Source: Bacillota bacterium (GTDB taxonomy: Bacteria > Bacillota > Clostridia > Oscillospirales > Acutalibacteraceae). Taken from it: DNA of 64,000 nucleotides. The notes under the pieces were generated by a model. That model saw only the letters and a program-made list of their open reading frames with translations. It did no database searches and was not told the DNA's origin. Of this stretch, positions 56,728 through 64,000 are shown piece after piece. Each line of letters starts with the position of its first letter. The stretch's first letter is position 1. The stretch covers positions 62,001-126,000 of the forward strand of contig JAETSA010000006.1 in NCBI GenBank assembly GCA_021769885.1, in the 5' to 3' direction. The translations under genes were made by a program, and so were the position numbers.

Positions 56728-57463
56728 TATTATGACGCTGTTTCCCGAAATGTGTGAAGCGGTGCTGTCTGAAAGCATCCTCGGCAGAGCACGGGAACGG
56801 GAATTTGTGGATTTGCGCACTGTCAATATCCGTGATTTTACAAAGGACAAGCACAACCGTGTGGATGACGCCCCCTACGGCGGCGGTATGGGGATGCTTA
56901 TGCAGACCCAGCCGATTTACGACTGCTATCAATCCTTATGCGAAGAAGGCGCAGAAAAACCGCATCTCGTCTATCTTTCCCCGCAGGGGCAAACGCTGAC
57001 GCAGGAAAAGGTGAAAGCACTTTCCAAGTTGCCGCATCTGGTATTACTTTGCGGGCATTATGAGGGCGTGGATGAACGCGTGCTCGAGGAGATTGTCGAT
57101 GAAGAAATCTCCATCGGCGATTACGTGCTCACGGGCGGCGAACTGCCCGCCTTGGTGCTGACAGATGCGATTTGCCGTATGTGTGACGGCGTACTGCCGA
57201 ATGACGAGGCAAAGGAGCTGGAGAGCCACTACAACGGGCTTTTGGAGTATCCGCAGTATACGCGCCCGCCTGTGTGGCGGGGGAGAGCCGTGCCCGATGT
57301 GCTTTTGTCGGGGCATCACGCCAATATCGAAAAATGGCGGCGGGAGCAGTCCCTGCTTCGCACATATGCACGCCGCCCCGACTTGTTGGAAAACGCCGAT
57401 TTGACTGAAAAAGATAAAAAGTTCTTAGAGCAGTGCAGAAAAGAAGCACAGCGCAAAAAATGA
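56717..57463 (+). CDS. trmD: tRNA (guanine-N1-)-methyltransferase TrmD
   Basis: A 248-residue SPOUT-class enzyme (EC 2.1.1.228) that makes m1G37 in tRNA. The trefoil-knot SAM site is visible as LLCGHYEGVDERVLEEIVDE and EISIGDYVLTGGELPALVL (near 110-145), with DDAPYGGGMGMLMQ near 52. The C-terminal domain has YTRPPVWRGRAVPDVLLSGH. It ends the operon; rplS, its usual next gene, is 26 kb away in this genome. No clear terminator follows. Confidence 0.98.
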   Translation: MRIDIMTLFPEMCEAVLSESILGRAREREFVDLRTVNIRDFTKDKHNRVDDAPYGGGMGMLMQTQPIYDCYQSLCEEGAEKPHLVYLSPQGQTLTQEKVKALSKLPHLVLLCGHYEGVDERVLEEIVDEEISIGDYVLTGGELPALVLTDAICRMCDGVLPNDEAKELESHYNGLLEYPQYTRPPVWRGRAVPDVLLSGHHANIEKWRREQSLLRTYARRPDLLENADLTEKDKKFLEQCRKEAQRKK

Positions 57464-57496
57464 TATCGAATTTTTACCGTTTTATCAAAAAAACTG

Positions 57497-57525
57497 CTGA
57501 CAAGCAAAAAAATCTATGTTACAAT
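57497..57525 (+). promoter_or_regulatory. Promoter of the membrane protein/acyltransferase pair
   Basis: CTGACA (57497-57502), 17-bp spacer, TACAAT (57520-57525). It is about 60 bp before the start codon. Confidence 0.65.
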
Positions 57526-57587
57526 AAAACAGACGTGTCGGTCTTGATTTGCAAAGCACGTCAGTTTCAGTATTTACGGAGGTACGG

Positions 57588-58400
57588 ATGAAAAGTTTTA
57601 TTGATTACATTGAAGAAACCTTTCAGGGCGAAAAAGATGACGGCACATTATACCGTTACAAACGTATGGTTATGGACCGTATGACAGAGCGTGCCAATGA
57701 AATTACGCACGCGGGGCTTCAGGATGAGCAGGTGCTGTATGACCTGGTCGTCAGCGAGTTTCCGCGGCTGAAAGAAAATTATAAGAAATTCTCCGCGGAA
57801 GAGCGCGCGAAAAAACGTGAGAAATTTTTAAATAAGTTTATGATATTCGGCACGGTGGGGTTGATTTTGGCCTTGGTGATTGTTTATTTGGCGGTCAGCT
57901 TCTTAACCGATGCGTGGCGCTCCACTTGGGTTATTATCGTGGACGGCATCCTCGCTTGGGTTGTGTTCATTATGAGCGTGTTTATCCGCCGAGTTTCGGG
58001 AATGCGCCGTATTTTTCACCCGATTGCGCGTGTGTTGCTCGGAATCAGCGTGATGTGCGTCACAACCGTGCTGTTCTTAATCTCTATGGCGGTACTGCAC
58101 CTGCCGAACAGCTGGCTCATCTATCCGTTCGGGGTCACGATGATTTATGTTGCCGATGCGATTTATGCGACCGTTACCAAGCAAAAGCTGCGTATCATCA
58201 ACTATCTTATTTACATACCCGCCGCTATGCCGATGCTGTATGTATTCCTCGGTGCGCTCGACATCATTCCGTGGCATCCGGGCTGGCTGTTGATGCCGCT
58301 TGCCGTTTTGATTGATTTAATCATTGTTTTTGCAAAAATGATGAGCAATAAAAAATACAAATATAAACCGGAGGTGGATGCTGCATGGAACGAAAATTAA
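57588..58400 (+). CDS. Hypothetical polytopic membrane protein (DUF6320-like)
   Basis: A 270-residue protein with a cytosolic helical N-terminus (about 1-85, FIDYIEETFQGEKDDGTLYR, rich in Lys and Glu) and six membrane helices (from FMIFGTVGLILALVIVYLAV at about 88 to LLMPLAVLIDLIIVFAKMM at about 250). I do not know a function; the layout recalls DUF6320-type proteins found next to condensation-like acyltransferases in Clostridia. That arrangement is present here, with a 16-bp overlap into the next gene. The ATG at 57588 follows ACGGAGGTACGG. It may export or anchor the product of its partner; this is inference. Confidence 0.72.
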   Translation: MKSFIDYIEETFQGEKDDGTLYRYKRMVMDRMTERANEITHAGLQDEQVLYDLVVSEFPRLKENYKKFSAEERAKKREKFLNKFMIFGTVGLILALVIVYLAVSFLTDAWRSTWVIIVDGILAWVVFIMSVFIRRVSGMRRIFHPIARVLLGISVMCVTTVLFLISMAVLHLPNSWLIYPFGVTMIYVADAIYATVTKQKLRIINYLIYIPAAMPMLYVFLGALDIIPWHPGWLLMPLAVLIDLIIVFAKMMSNKKYKYKPEVDAAWNEN

Positions 58401-59662
58401 ATGCCGAATTGTGGGACAAAATGCATTATTTGTTCCGTGACTACAATGACCGTATGGTTCACGTGGAGCTGCACTACGATTTTGAATTGGATGTGGATGT
58501 GCTCAAAACGGTGCTGATTTGCTTCTTTGAAAAGGCACCTGTGCTCCATTCCAGCTTTAAGGATAACCACGTCAGCCCCTATTGGATTGTCAAGCCCTAC
58601 CGTATTGACGATATTTTGTCGGTTTCCTATCCTACCGATGTAGACAGTGCCGTCAATGACTTTTTAACGCAGTATATTCCGCCTGACAGTGATATTCAAA
58701 TGAAAGTCGCCGTATTTTTCCACGACGGAAAAACCACGCTGTGCATTGTGGAAAATCATATGTGTATGGACGGCGGTGATTTTAAATATTTTCTCAAAGC
58801 CTTCTGCAAGAACTATAACGATTACGCCGAGCGCAAGATAAGCCCGATTGATTTGCGTGAGGGTTCGCGCTCCTACGACCAAGTGTATAACGATTTCTCG
58901 AAAACCGAACAGCGTATGGCGCGGAATCTTTATAAAAATGTTTCCTCAAAGGACAATCACAAATTCCCGCTGACGCCCGACAGTATCCGCGACCGCTCCT
59001 TTATTGCGCGCCGAAAAATCAGCGCGGAAAAATTGGCACAGGTCAAAGCCGCAGGCAAAAAGCACGGCGCGACCGTCAATGATATGCTGTTGACTGCTTA
59101 CTTTTTCAGTTTGTACGAGCTGGCAAATTACAATGCGTATGACAGCGTCACAATTGCGTGCGCCATTGATTTGCGCCGCCATTTAAAGGATGTCAGCGAC
59201 GAGGGATTGACAAACCACACTGCGTGGATGCAGTGCAATATTCCTGAGCGCGGGCAAACGATTTTTGAAACGCTCAAATACGTGGTGCACAGCTCCAATC
59301 AGTTTAAGCAGGACAAATTTATGGGACTGTACGGTCTGCCGCTTTTGAAGCTCGGCTATAATATCCTGCCCCACGCCGCGAGCGAGGAGATTATCAAAAT
59401 CGGCTATTCGAACCCGCTGCTTGCTATGAGCAATATCGGCATTTTGGAAGTCGATAAGTTAGCCCTTTGCGGTCACGAGCCGACCGACGGTTTTATGACG
59501 GGTGCGGTAAAATACAAGCCGTTCGTGCTGTTGAGCGCGACCACACTGCGCAATGTCGTCACGCTTTCTATGTGTGTGCGCGGCAATGATGAGGATCAAA
59601 AAATCGTCGAGCATTTCTTTGATTTAATGGAAAAAAATCTCGACACCTTGGCGCAGGGCTGA
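58385..59662 (+). CDS. Condensation-domain-like (alcohol acetyltransferase-type) acyltransferase
   Basis: A 425-residue cytosolic protein of the chloramphenicol acetyltransferase/condensation superfamily. The catalytic HxxxDG motif appears as ENHMCMDGGDF (near residue 122). The N-terminal lobe has FFEKAPVLHSSFKDNHVSPY, and the C-terminal lobe holds TVNDMLLTAYFFSLYELANY, IACAIDLRRHL and SNIGILE, matching the bridge and DFGWG-like latch regions. Members acylate alcohols, amines or wax esters; the substrate is unknown. Starts at an ATG 16 bp inside the membrane-protein gene, with GGAGGTGG ahead. The pair is promoter-driven and otherwise isolated, flanked downstream by repeat array 9. Confidence 0.85.
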   Translation: MERKLNAELWDKMHYLFRDYNDRMVHVELHYDFELDVDVLKTVLICFFEKAPVLHSSFKDNHVSPYWIVKPYRIDDILSVSYPTDVDSAVNDFLTQYIPPDSDIQMKVAVFFHDGKTTLCIVENHMCMDGGDFKYFLKAFCKNYNDYAERKISPIDLREGSRSYDQVYNDFSKTEQRMARNLYKNVSSKDNHKFPLTPDSIRDRSFIARRKISAEKLAQVKAAGKKHGATVNDMLLTAYFFSLYELANYNAYDSVTIACAIDLRRHLKDVSDEGLTNHTAWMQCNIPERGQTIFETLKYVVHSSNQFKQDKFMGLYGLPLLKLGYNILPHAASEEIIKIGYSNPLLAMSNIGILEVDKLALCGHEPTDGFMTGAVKYKPFVLLSATTLRNVVTLSMCVRGNDEDQKIVEHFFDLMEKNLDTLAQG

Positions 59663-59729
59663 TTGAAACGCAAAAAAGTATTACGCAAGACAACAGGGAC
59701 GGTTTTGAAATTAAAAAAATCACACAACC

Positions 59730-59955
59730 TGACGGCGAGGCAAAACGTCGAAGGGAACGACCGAAGACGCGTTCCGCAAAATCCCACAAACCCAACGGTT
59801 GCCCACCAATCGTAGGGGCGATTCACGAATCGCCCGGGCAAGGTTGGATTTTGCAAAAACCAAATGGCGGGCGTGGAAGCCTGCCACCACGTGTGTATCC
59901 AATTTACATTGCTCTATGTGAGATTCTTCGCTTCGCTCAGAATGACAAATTTGTA
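59730..59955. repeat. GTAG-hairpin (REP-like) array 9
   Basis: A decayed module (GGGAACGACCGAAGACGCGTTCC), GTAGGGGCGATTCACGAATCGCC, a partly lost GCGGGCGTGGAAGCCTGCC and the GTGAGATTCTTCGCTTCGCTC...AGAATGACA motif. It separates two co-directional genes and, with 59663-60035, accounts for the gap between them. Confidence 0.82.
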
Positions 59956-60035
59956 GGAATCTTACACCCGCTTGCCAAAATCCAAAAAATCGGCTAAAAT
60001 ATCTATAAATCATTTTGAAAACAAGGGGAAACAAA

Positions 60036-61238
60036 ATGGAAAAAAACAAAGCTTGGCTAATCCGCGGGCTTGCCGTTCTCGGACTGCTCATTTATATCAC
60101 GTTGTTTATTTCACAATATCAGACGCATGGGCTGGATGCGGTGCTGACACGCCGTCTGCCGCAAATGATTTTGGTGGTTGCCGCACTGTTTGCCATGCTC
60201 ATAAAAACCTTTTTACCGTCGAACGGTACGAAAATCTCCAAGGCGGAAATACAGGCGGGCTTTGACCACGCCGTGCAGTCTTTCCGTGCGGAAGATGCCC
60301 GCGCGAAAAAGATATTTTACCGTGGTTATGCTGCCTCTTGTGAAAATAAGTACCGTCCGTCGGACTTTTGGTATAAACGTGCGCTGAAAGCGGCAAAAAG
60401 TCCGTCTGCGCGTGCAGAAATCCTTTCTTTTCTCGGTATGAATGCGTTGGAGCAGGGGAAGTATACCGAAGCACAGCAGATTTTAGAGGAATCCGCCGCG
60501 ACCGACAGAACCTGTGTCGGCGCGTGGTGCAAGCTTTCAGATGTATACGCGGCACGCAGAGATGTTGCGGGCGCTATGCAGATTGCCGAACGCGGCTTGG
60601 GCTTTTGTCCGCAAAGCGTGGCGTTGCTGTCGAGAACAGGGGATTGCGCTTTCCGTTTGGAAAATTATGAAACCGCCCTGCGGGATTTCAAGATGGCGCA
60701 ACGCTTAGACCCGACCTCTGCAGTGCTGGCGGGCAATGTGGCGGTTGCGTATGCTGGCTTGGGCGACGCGCAAAATGCCTATGCCGAGGCGGCGCACGCA
60801 CAGGCGCTCGGCCACAAAAATTATGATGCCGTTTTGGGGAAAATTGCAAGCTTGTTGCGCGTATACGAGGCGCGAAAAGTCCATTACACAGGTGCATTCA
60901 CCTTAGAAACGGCGGAGGGCGATTTTAAGGAGGACTGCAACGAAGCCCAGCTCTACGCCGCACTGCAGGCGGTGTTCCGCGAGGAATCGGAATTTCTGAT
61001 TCTCACCCCGCCCGCACCGATTCAGGATGTGCTGTTTATGCAGGCGGCAAAATCCGACGACGGCAGTATCTACGTAGAAGTTGCCGTCGGCGAGGACTGC
61101 CGATTCCGTGAAGCCTATCACTGTGTTTGCTCCGAATCCGAAACAGCGCGGATGTTTATGGCGCTTTTAACGGAGCAACGCCTGCCGGAATTTAGCCGAT
61201 TTTCCAAAACGGAGAGGGGATACACAGATGGCGATTGA
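60036..61238 (+). CDS. Membrane-anchored TPR protein
   Basis: A 400-residue protein with two N-terminal membrane helices (about 8-25 and 42-60: LAVLGLLIYITLFI, MILVVAALFAMLI) followed by tetratricopeptide repeats (about 95-290). Repeat units show A-L-G/Y patterns such as ALEQGKYTEAQQILEESAAT, LENYETALRDFKMAQRLDPT and LGDAQNAYAEAAHAQALGHK. The last 110 residues form a different, mostly beta, domain (FLILTPPAPIQDVLFMQAAK) that I do not recognise. It overlaps the HD-domain gene by 11 bp. A scaffold role at the membrane is likely; no partner is proven. AAGGGGAAACAAA precedes the ATG. Confidence 0.82.
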   Translation: MEKNKAWLIRGLAVLGLLIYITLFISQYQTHGLDAVLTRRLPQMILVVAALFAMLIKTFLPSNGTKISKAEIQAGFDHAVQSFRAEDARAKKIFYRGYAASCENKYRPSDFWYKRALKAAKSPSARAEILSFLGMNALEQGKYTEAQQILEESAATDRTCVGAWCKLSDVYAARRDVAGAMQIAERGLGFCPQSVALLSRTGDCAFRLENYETALRDFKMAQRLDPTSAVLAGNVAVAYAGLGDAQNAYAEAAHAQALGHKNYDAVLGKIASLLRVYEARKVHYTGAFTLETAEGDFKEDCNEAQLYAALQAVFREESEFLILTPPAPIQDVLFMQAAKSDDGSIYVEVAVGEDCRFREAYHCVCSESETARMFMALLTEQRLPEFSRFSKTERGYTDGD

Positions 61239-61776
61239 GAAATGCTGTATTTCCACCTTTCATAACCACAATTTTGACCCGACTCTGCCGACGGCGGAGG
61301 ATATTTGTATAGAGGATATTGCCCACGCACTGTCGTATATCTGCCGCGCCAACGGGCATTTTCGGGCGTTTTATTCGGTGGCGCGTCATTCCCTAAACTG
61401 TGCTTACGAAGTGAAAGCACGCGGCTTTTCCGAAAAGGTACAGCTTTTAGCCCTCCTGCACGACAGCGCGGAAAGCTATATCGGGGATTTAACGCGCCCC
61501 TTGCGGCGGCACATCCCTGAATTTACCGAATATGAAAAACAGCTCCAAAAGCTGATTTACGAAAAGCTTGCCACCACCGCCGTTACACAAGAAGAAGTCG
61601 CCGCTGTAAAGATGTCGGACGACAGTCTTTTATATCACGAATTTCGTACTTTTCACGGCGCAGAATTGTTTGAAACCGCACCCGAACTGCATATCACACT
61701 TGCACCCGACAAGCCCTTCGAGGAAACCGAGCGGGAATTTTTAGAGATGTATCAATATCTGCTTTCTTTTATATGA
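61228..61776 (+). CDS. HD-domain phosphohydrolase (YfbR-like)
   Basis: A 182-residue metal-dependent phosphohydrolase of the HD superfamily. The ligands are visible: His in SVARHSLNCA (near 52), the HD pair in LALLHDSAESYIGDLTRPL (near 76-77), and Asp in KMSDDSLL (near 131). The AESYIGDLxRPLK pattern is that of YfbR-type 5'-deoxynucleotidases and phage-encoded relatives, which cleave dNMPs. The start overlaps the TPR gene by 11 bp. Substrate specificity beyond nucleotides cannot be read from sequence. Confidence 0.88.
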   Translation: MAIEKCCISTFHNHNFDPTLPTAEDICIEDIAHALSYICRANGHFRAFYSVARHSLNCAYEVKARGFSEKVQLLALLHDSAESYIGDLTRPLRRHIPEFTEYEKQLQKLIYEKLATTAVTQEEVAAVKMSDDSLLYHEFRTFHGAELFETAPELHITLAPDKPFEETEREFLEMYQYLLSFI

Positions 61777-61899
61777 AGTCTCAAACCGAACGGCAGGAGC
61801 TTTCTCTTGCCGCGTCATTATCGGTGCGTTGCAAGCGGCGAAGCGCGTAATCCGAACTTCACGCTTCATCGATTCTTTTTTTGTGTGTGCACTACGCCT

Positions 61900-62397
61900 T
61901 CATCTTTCTTGTCCCTTTCGGTTTACCGCCTTTCTCAACTTGTGCAATATTTTCGTAAACTCCCACCATGTTAAAACTGTATTTCTTCTTAATGTCTTCC
62001 CGATAGTATGAAGCAGAACCTTTCTTCCCGAATCAACGAGTGCCTGACTGAAATTAGGATTCCTTGAAAGGGCGCTGTATGCATTTTCTATTAGTGAAAA
62101 ATATTCTTTAGAGAAACGCTCTAACTTTCTCCCGTTCCAATACAAGTATTTTTCCCACTTTTGGGCACTACCGACTGCTTTCGCCTCTTTTGCATTCATA
62201 TATAAAACTCGTTGTTGCTCACCGGCATCTTCGAATTTCAATGACTGCAGAAATGCTTCCATACACGGGATGTTCGTAAATCCGTCAAAGTCAAAACAGT
62301 TAGGAGCAAAATTTGAAAGTGTGTTCGCCGGATACCTTCCTTTTGAATAAATATTGATAACCAAAATGCCAACTCCTCTATATTTCGAATCTTTCAT
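61900..62397 (-). CDS. NADAR-domain protein
   Basis: A 165-residue protein. YPANTLSNFAPNCFDFDGF (about 23-41) followed by PCMEAFLQSLKFED (about 44-57) is the diagnostic N-x-LSNF and E-A-F-L-Q-S pattern of the NADAR superfamily (YbiA-like). Members hydrolyse N-glycosidic bonds in riboflavin intermediates or remove ADP-ribose from nucleobases, in which case they counter DarT-like toxins. A C-terminal region (about 70-165; NGRKLERFSKEYFSLIENAY, VLTWWEFTKILHKLR) completes the domain. No toxin lies next to it. The ribosome site is weak. It sits between the chromosome-side HD gene and a half-tRNA that marks an integration point. Confidence 0.8.
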   Translation of the reverse strand: MKDSKYRGVGILVINIYSKGRYPANTLSNFAPNCFDFDGFTNIPCMEAFLQSLKFEDAGEQQRVLYMNAKEAKAVGSAQKWEKYLYWNGRKLERFSKEYFSLIENAYSALSRNPNFSQALVDSGRKVLLHTIGKTLRRNTVLTWWEFTKILHKLRKAVNRKGQER

Positions 62398-62611
62398 TTA
62401 TTTCAAGCAAAATCTTATGCGCATTCATTCTCTTCAAGAGGGGAGAAAATCAAGGTATTCCCTTTATTTGCGAAAGATTGTATTTGCTTTAGAAATTAGC
62501 AATTAGTATATCGCATTTTATGGGAATTTCAAGAGGGATTCCACACTTCCTGTTGCAGAAGTTCCACAATCAACATCGATGCTTTTTGTGCAGAAAAACG
62601 AATCTGCGTAC

Positions 62612-62645
62612 AAAAAAAGAAGCAAGCTTTTGAACCTGCTTCCTC
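62612..62645 (-). terminator. Terminator downstream of the half-tRNA-Arg
   Basis: On the minus strand, stem GGAAGCAGG.../...GCTTGCTTC with a TTCAAAA loop, then TTTTTTTGT. This is the natural end of a tRNA transcript whose 5' half is missing here. Confidence 0.75.
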
Positions 62646-62649
62646 TTGA

Positions 62650-62690
62650 CACCCCCTGCGGGAATCGAACCCACATCTAATCCTTAGGAG
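62650..62690 (-). other. 3' half of tRNA-Arg(CCT): probable attachment site of an integrative element
   Basis: Forty-one bases that fit a tRNA exactly from position 32 onward: anticodon loop CTCCTAA (anticodon CCT), stem GGATT, variable AGAT, T-arm GTGGG-TTCGATT-CCCGC, and acceptor half AGGGGGT with G73. CCA is not encoded. The upstream half is absent from the next 300 bp on the minus strand. A break at the first base of the anticodon loop, with the native terminator kept on the 3' side, is what a tyrosine-integrase element leaves at its distal att site. The whole tRNA would then lie at the other end, to the right of this window. Confidence 0.65.
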
Positions 62691-62928
62691 AACATTTTAC
62701 ACATTTTTCCCTGATACGGTTTGGTCTACCACGATGCTCCAAACCCGCATAAATACTGGGTTTTTAAGCGAACACCTTATTTTTTCGTCGCTCCTGTTCC
62801 TGCTAATTTCTCGTGATGATTCGAACTCCGATTAGCAAGCAATTAGCAAGGACGGCCGGGTAGGGGAACACCTTTTTTACTCCCCAAAAAACTAATCATA
62901 ACACAAATTCCACCCGAACACAATATTT

Positions 62929-62972
62929 ACCTACAACCTTAGCGGTGCAGACCTACAACCTTAGCGGTGCAG
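62929..62972. repeat. Tandem duplication of a 22-bp unit
   Basis: Two exact copies of ACCTACAACCTTAGCGGTGCAG (62929-62950, 62951-62972). Each includes the left arm of the terminator-like hairpin that follows, so either copy can pair with CTGCACCGCT. Confidence 0.85.
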
Positions 62973-63003
62973 ATTTCATTTTTGAGTCTGCACCGCTTTT
63001 TTC
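62963..63003 (+). terminator. Terminator-like hairpin with duplicated left arm
   Basis: AGCGGTGCAGA/TCTGCACCGCT with a 13-nt loop, then TTTTTTC. It lies just upstream of the small gene at 63020, so it may end a transcript from further left or attenuate that gene. Confidence 0.75.
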
Positions 63004-63019
63004 ATTTAAGGAGGCAATT

Positions 63020-63275
63020 ATGTCAGAATATCAATTAGAAATCAAAACAGGAGGGACTGCTTCTGCTCCGGCTTGTCAAAAGAGGGTATCACACAGACTT
63101 GGAACAAATTAAAGAGGGGCTTCCATCCCTAAAAATCACCCGCATTGTAAAAAGCGTTAAGTATATGCTCTATTGGGAATTTGATACGAAAGAAAGTTCC
63201 GGAAAAAGCGAAGCAGAGGTACAGAAATATATTTCCCTTTGTCAACAGCTTGAAGAATTCAAAAGCACTGAATAG
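63020..63275 (+). pseudogene. Small protein gene with a frameshift in an A-run
   Basis: ATG at 63020, ideally spaced after AAGGAGGCAATT, reads MSEYQLEIK and then stops after about 30 codons. One A too many in the run 63044-63047 explains this. The +1 frame continues QEGLLLLRLVKRGYHTDLEQ, IKEGLPSLKITRIVKSVKYM and LYWEFDTKES to TAG at 63275. The repaired product has about 84 residues with an alpha/beta pattern and no known family. It lies on the putative integrative element. As with the DUF3795 gene, a homopolymer error cannot be excluded. Confidence 0.6.
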
Positions 63276-63311
63276 CTACAATATATTAAATATTTTTCTA
63301 TGCAGCGTTGT

Positions 63312-64000
63312 CTAAGGTCGGATTTCCCTTTCACTCTGTGAATCGGAGGGCGGTTCGGGAGAAGGCTCCTGTGAAGGTGCAGTGGCGATAATGGGGGCGG
63401 GTTCTTCGGACACTATGGGTTCCTGTGGTGCGGTCGTTTCGGGGATCACATAATCTTCGGGCGGAATGCGTAGCACCTGACCTGCCTTGATATCTCCCTT
63501 ATCCTTTATGCCGTTATATGCCGCTATTTTATCGGCTGTTGTATGAAAACTCTCGGCGATTGCCGACAGGGTATCGCCGGACTGCACGGTGTAAGTACCG
63601 GTGGTGGGTTCGGACGGCTGCCCTGTCGGATCGCTTTGAGCAGGAGTGTCCCCATTATCTGATACGGGATCGGTTACGGCATCTGTGTGATGCAGATATT
63701 CTGCCGTACCTGTCGGCAAACTGCCCCATACGCCGGAAAAGGTGTAACTGCCGGATGTATTTGGCTTAAACTGAACGGTGATACTTTCACCCGGTTTGAA
63801 GGTCTGCGTATATGTTTTATCTCCGGCATCGTTCTGAATGAGACAATAACCGCCGCATTCTTTTACGGTGCCGCTTGCGGTAAGTATGACCGTGTATGTA
63901 TTACCTTGAGCAAGAGAATAACTGCCGTTTTCAATGGGTGATATTTCTGTGCCGTCTGCTCCTGTAACCGATTCCACTGTAACCTCATAGCAGGCGGAGG
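63312..64000 (-). CDS. LysM-containing protein (N-terminal part outside the window)
   Basis: The frame is open at the window edge, so 229 or so C-terminal residues are seen. A beta-rich region with SYSLAQGNTYTVILTASGTV and TFKPGESITVQFKPNTSGSY comes first. A Pro/Asp/Thr linker and one LysM domain follow (about 50 residues: TYTVQSGDTLSAIAESFHTT, then KIAAYNGIKDKGDIKAGQVL), and then a long Pro/Glu/Ser tail. LysM binds peptidoglycan or chitin-like glycans, so this is a wall-associated protein. It lies on the right of the half-tRNA, on the putative integrative element, where wall-binding proteins for conjugation are common. Product and full length are not determinable here. Confidence 0.8.
   Translation of the reverse strand, partial: SACYEVTVESVTGADGTEISPIENGSYSLAQGNTYTVILTASGTVKECGGYCLIQNDAGDKTYTQTFKPGESITVQFKPNTSGSYTFSGVWGSLPTGTAEYLHHTDAVTDPVSDNGDTPAQSDPTGQPSEPTTGTYTVQSGDTLSAIAESFHTTADKIAAYNGIKDKGDIKAGQVLRIPPEDYVIPETTAPQEPIVSEEPAPIIATAPSQEPSPEPPSDSQSEREIRP

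Noticed and set aside
62650-62960. Group I intron in the tRNA-Arg anticodon loop
   Set aside because: Insertion at the anticodon of tRNA-Arg(CCT) is known for such introns, but no 5' tRNA half or intron core (P, Q, R, S elements) is visible in the next 300 bp. An attachment site is simpler.
63044-63050. Programmed +1 frameshift in the small gene at 63020
   Set aside because: There is no stop-adjacent slippery site, stimulatory element or upstream Shine-Dalgarno at the right place. An A-run indel explains it.

Overview
The window looks like chromosome of a spore-forming, gut-type Firmicute of the class Clostridia, most likely order Oscillospirales (Ruminococcaceae or Acutalibacteraceae relatives). 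The support is roughly 50% GC, Firmicutes gene orders (yqfC-yqfD-phoH-ybeY-dgkA-era-yqzL-recO and ylxM-ffh-rpsP-khpA-rimM-trmD), sporulation genes (yqfC, yqfD, ylbJ, a spoIVFA/spoIVFB-like pair), GTP-type PEP carboxykinase, and two secreted proteins ending in dockerin modules. No cohesin is visible, so a cellulosome is not claimed.

Layout. Bases 1-3.2 kb: the 3' end of pckG, a DUF4279 protein and an RluA pseudouridine synthase. 3.7-10.5 kb: a YabE-like G5/3D wall protein, a double-GNAT gene followed by a methyltransferase broken by a stop codon, a tiny monocistronic gene with its own promoter and terminator, an XRE regulator, a MITE, and a GT8 plus TVP38/VTT pair. 10.7-17.3 kb: MFS transporter divergent from a phosphodiesterase-like enzyme, a DUF1643/aldose-epimerase pair, uracil permease, plsY, DUF1294. 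17.4-22.1 kb: three co-directional secreted wall enzymes (GH10-like, amidase, glucosaminidase with dockerin). 22.4-30.7 kb: a DUF2798 gene split by a second MITE, tRNA-Val, a spoIVFA/B-like pair, a cysteine-less MGMT-like protein, the TIGR03960/TIGR03936 radical SAM pair, an XRE unit, and rplS with its leader. 31-33.8 kb: ATP-grasp/alpha-E/transglutaminase operon. 34.6-39.2 kb: frameshifted DUF3795 gene, 6S RNA, DUF1292, an orphan structured transcript, XRE membrane regulator, initiator tRNA-Met, four-helix-bundle protein behind a hairpin array, and a small XRE regulator. 39.3-43.3 kb: ECF sigma factor, probable anti-sigma with Ig-like domains, and LRR-dockerin surface protein. 44.1-57.5 kb: the two conserved housekeeping clusters plus mutS2. 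57.6-61.8 kb: a membrane protein/acyltransferase pair and a TPR/HD pair. 61.9 kb to the end: a NADAR protein, then a 3' half-tRNA-Arg that reads as an att site, then what is probably the end of an integrative element with a frameshifted small gene and a truncated LysM protein.

The most unusual content is intergenic. Nine arrays of short hairpin modules, each opening with GTAG (or closing with CTAC), sit mostly downstream of genes and never between divergent promoters. Stems differ from module to module while the linkers stay constant. Larger hairpin cassettes are nested inside some module loops, including a 61-bp cassette found in four copies of identical length. The layout resembles REP elements mobilised by RAYT (IS200-like) enzymes, but no such enzyme is in the window. 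Two 274-bp MITEs with TA target duplications add a second mobile family; one demonstrably interrupts a gene whose uninterrupted sequence can be rebuilt. The strongest candidates for something undescribed are the nested hairpin system, the orphan transcript at 35.77-36.11 kb, and the 30-residue peptide gene at 7.6 kb.
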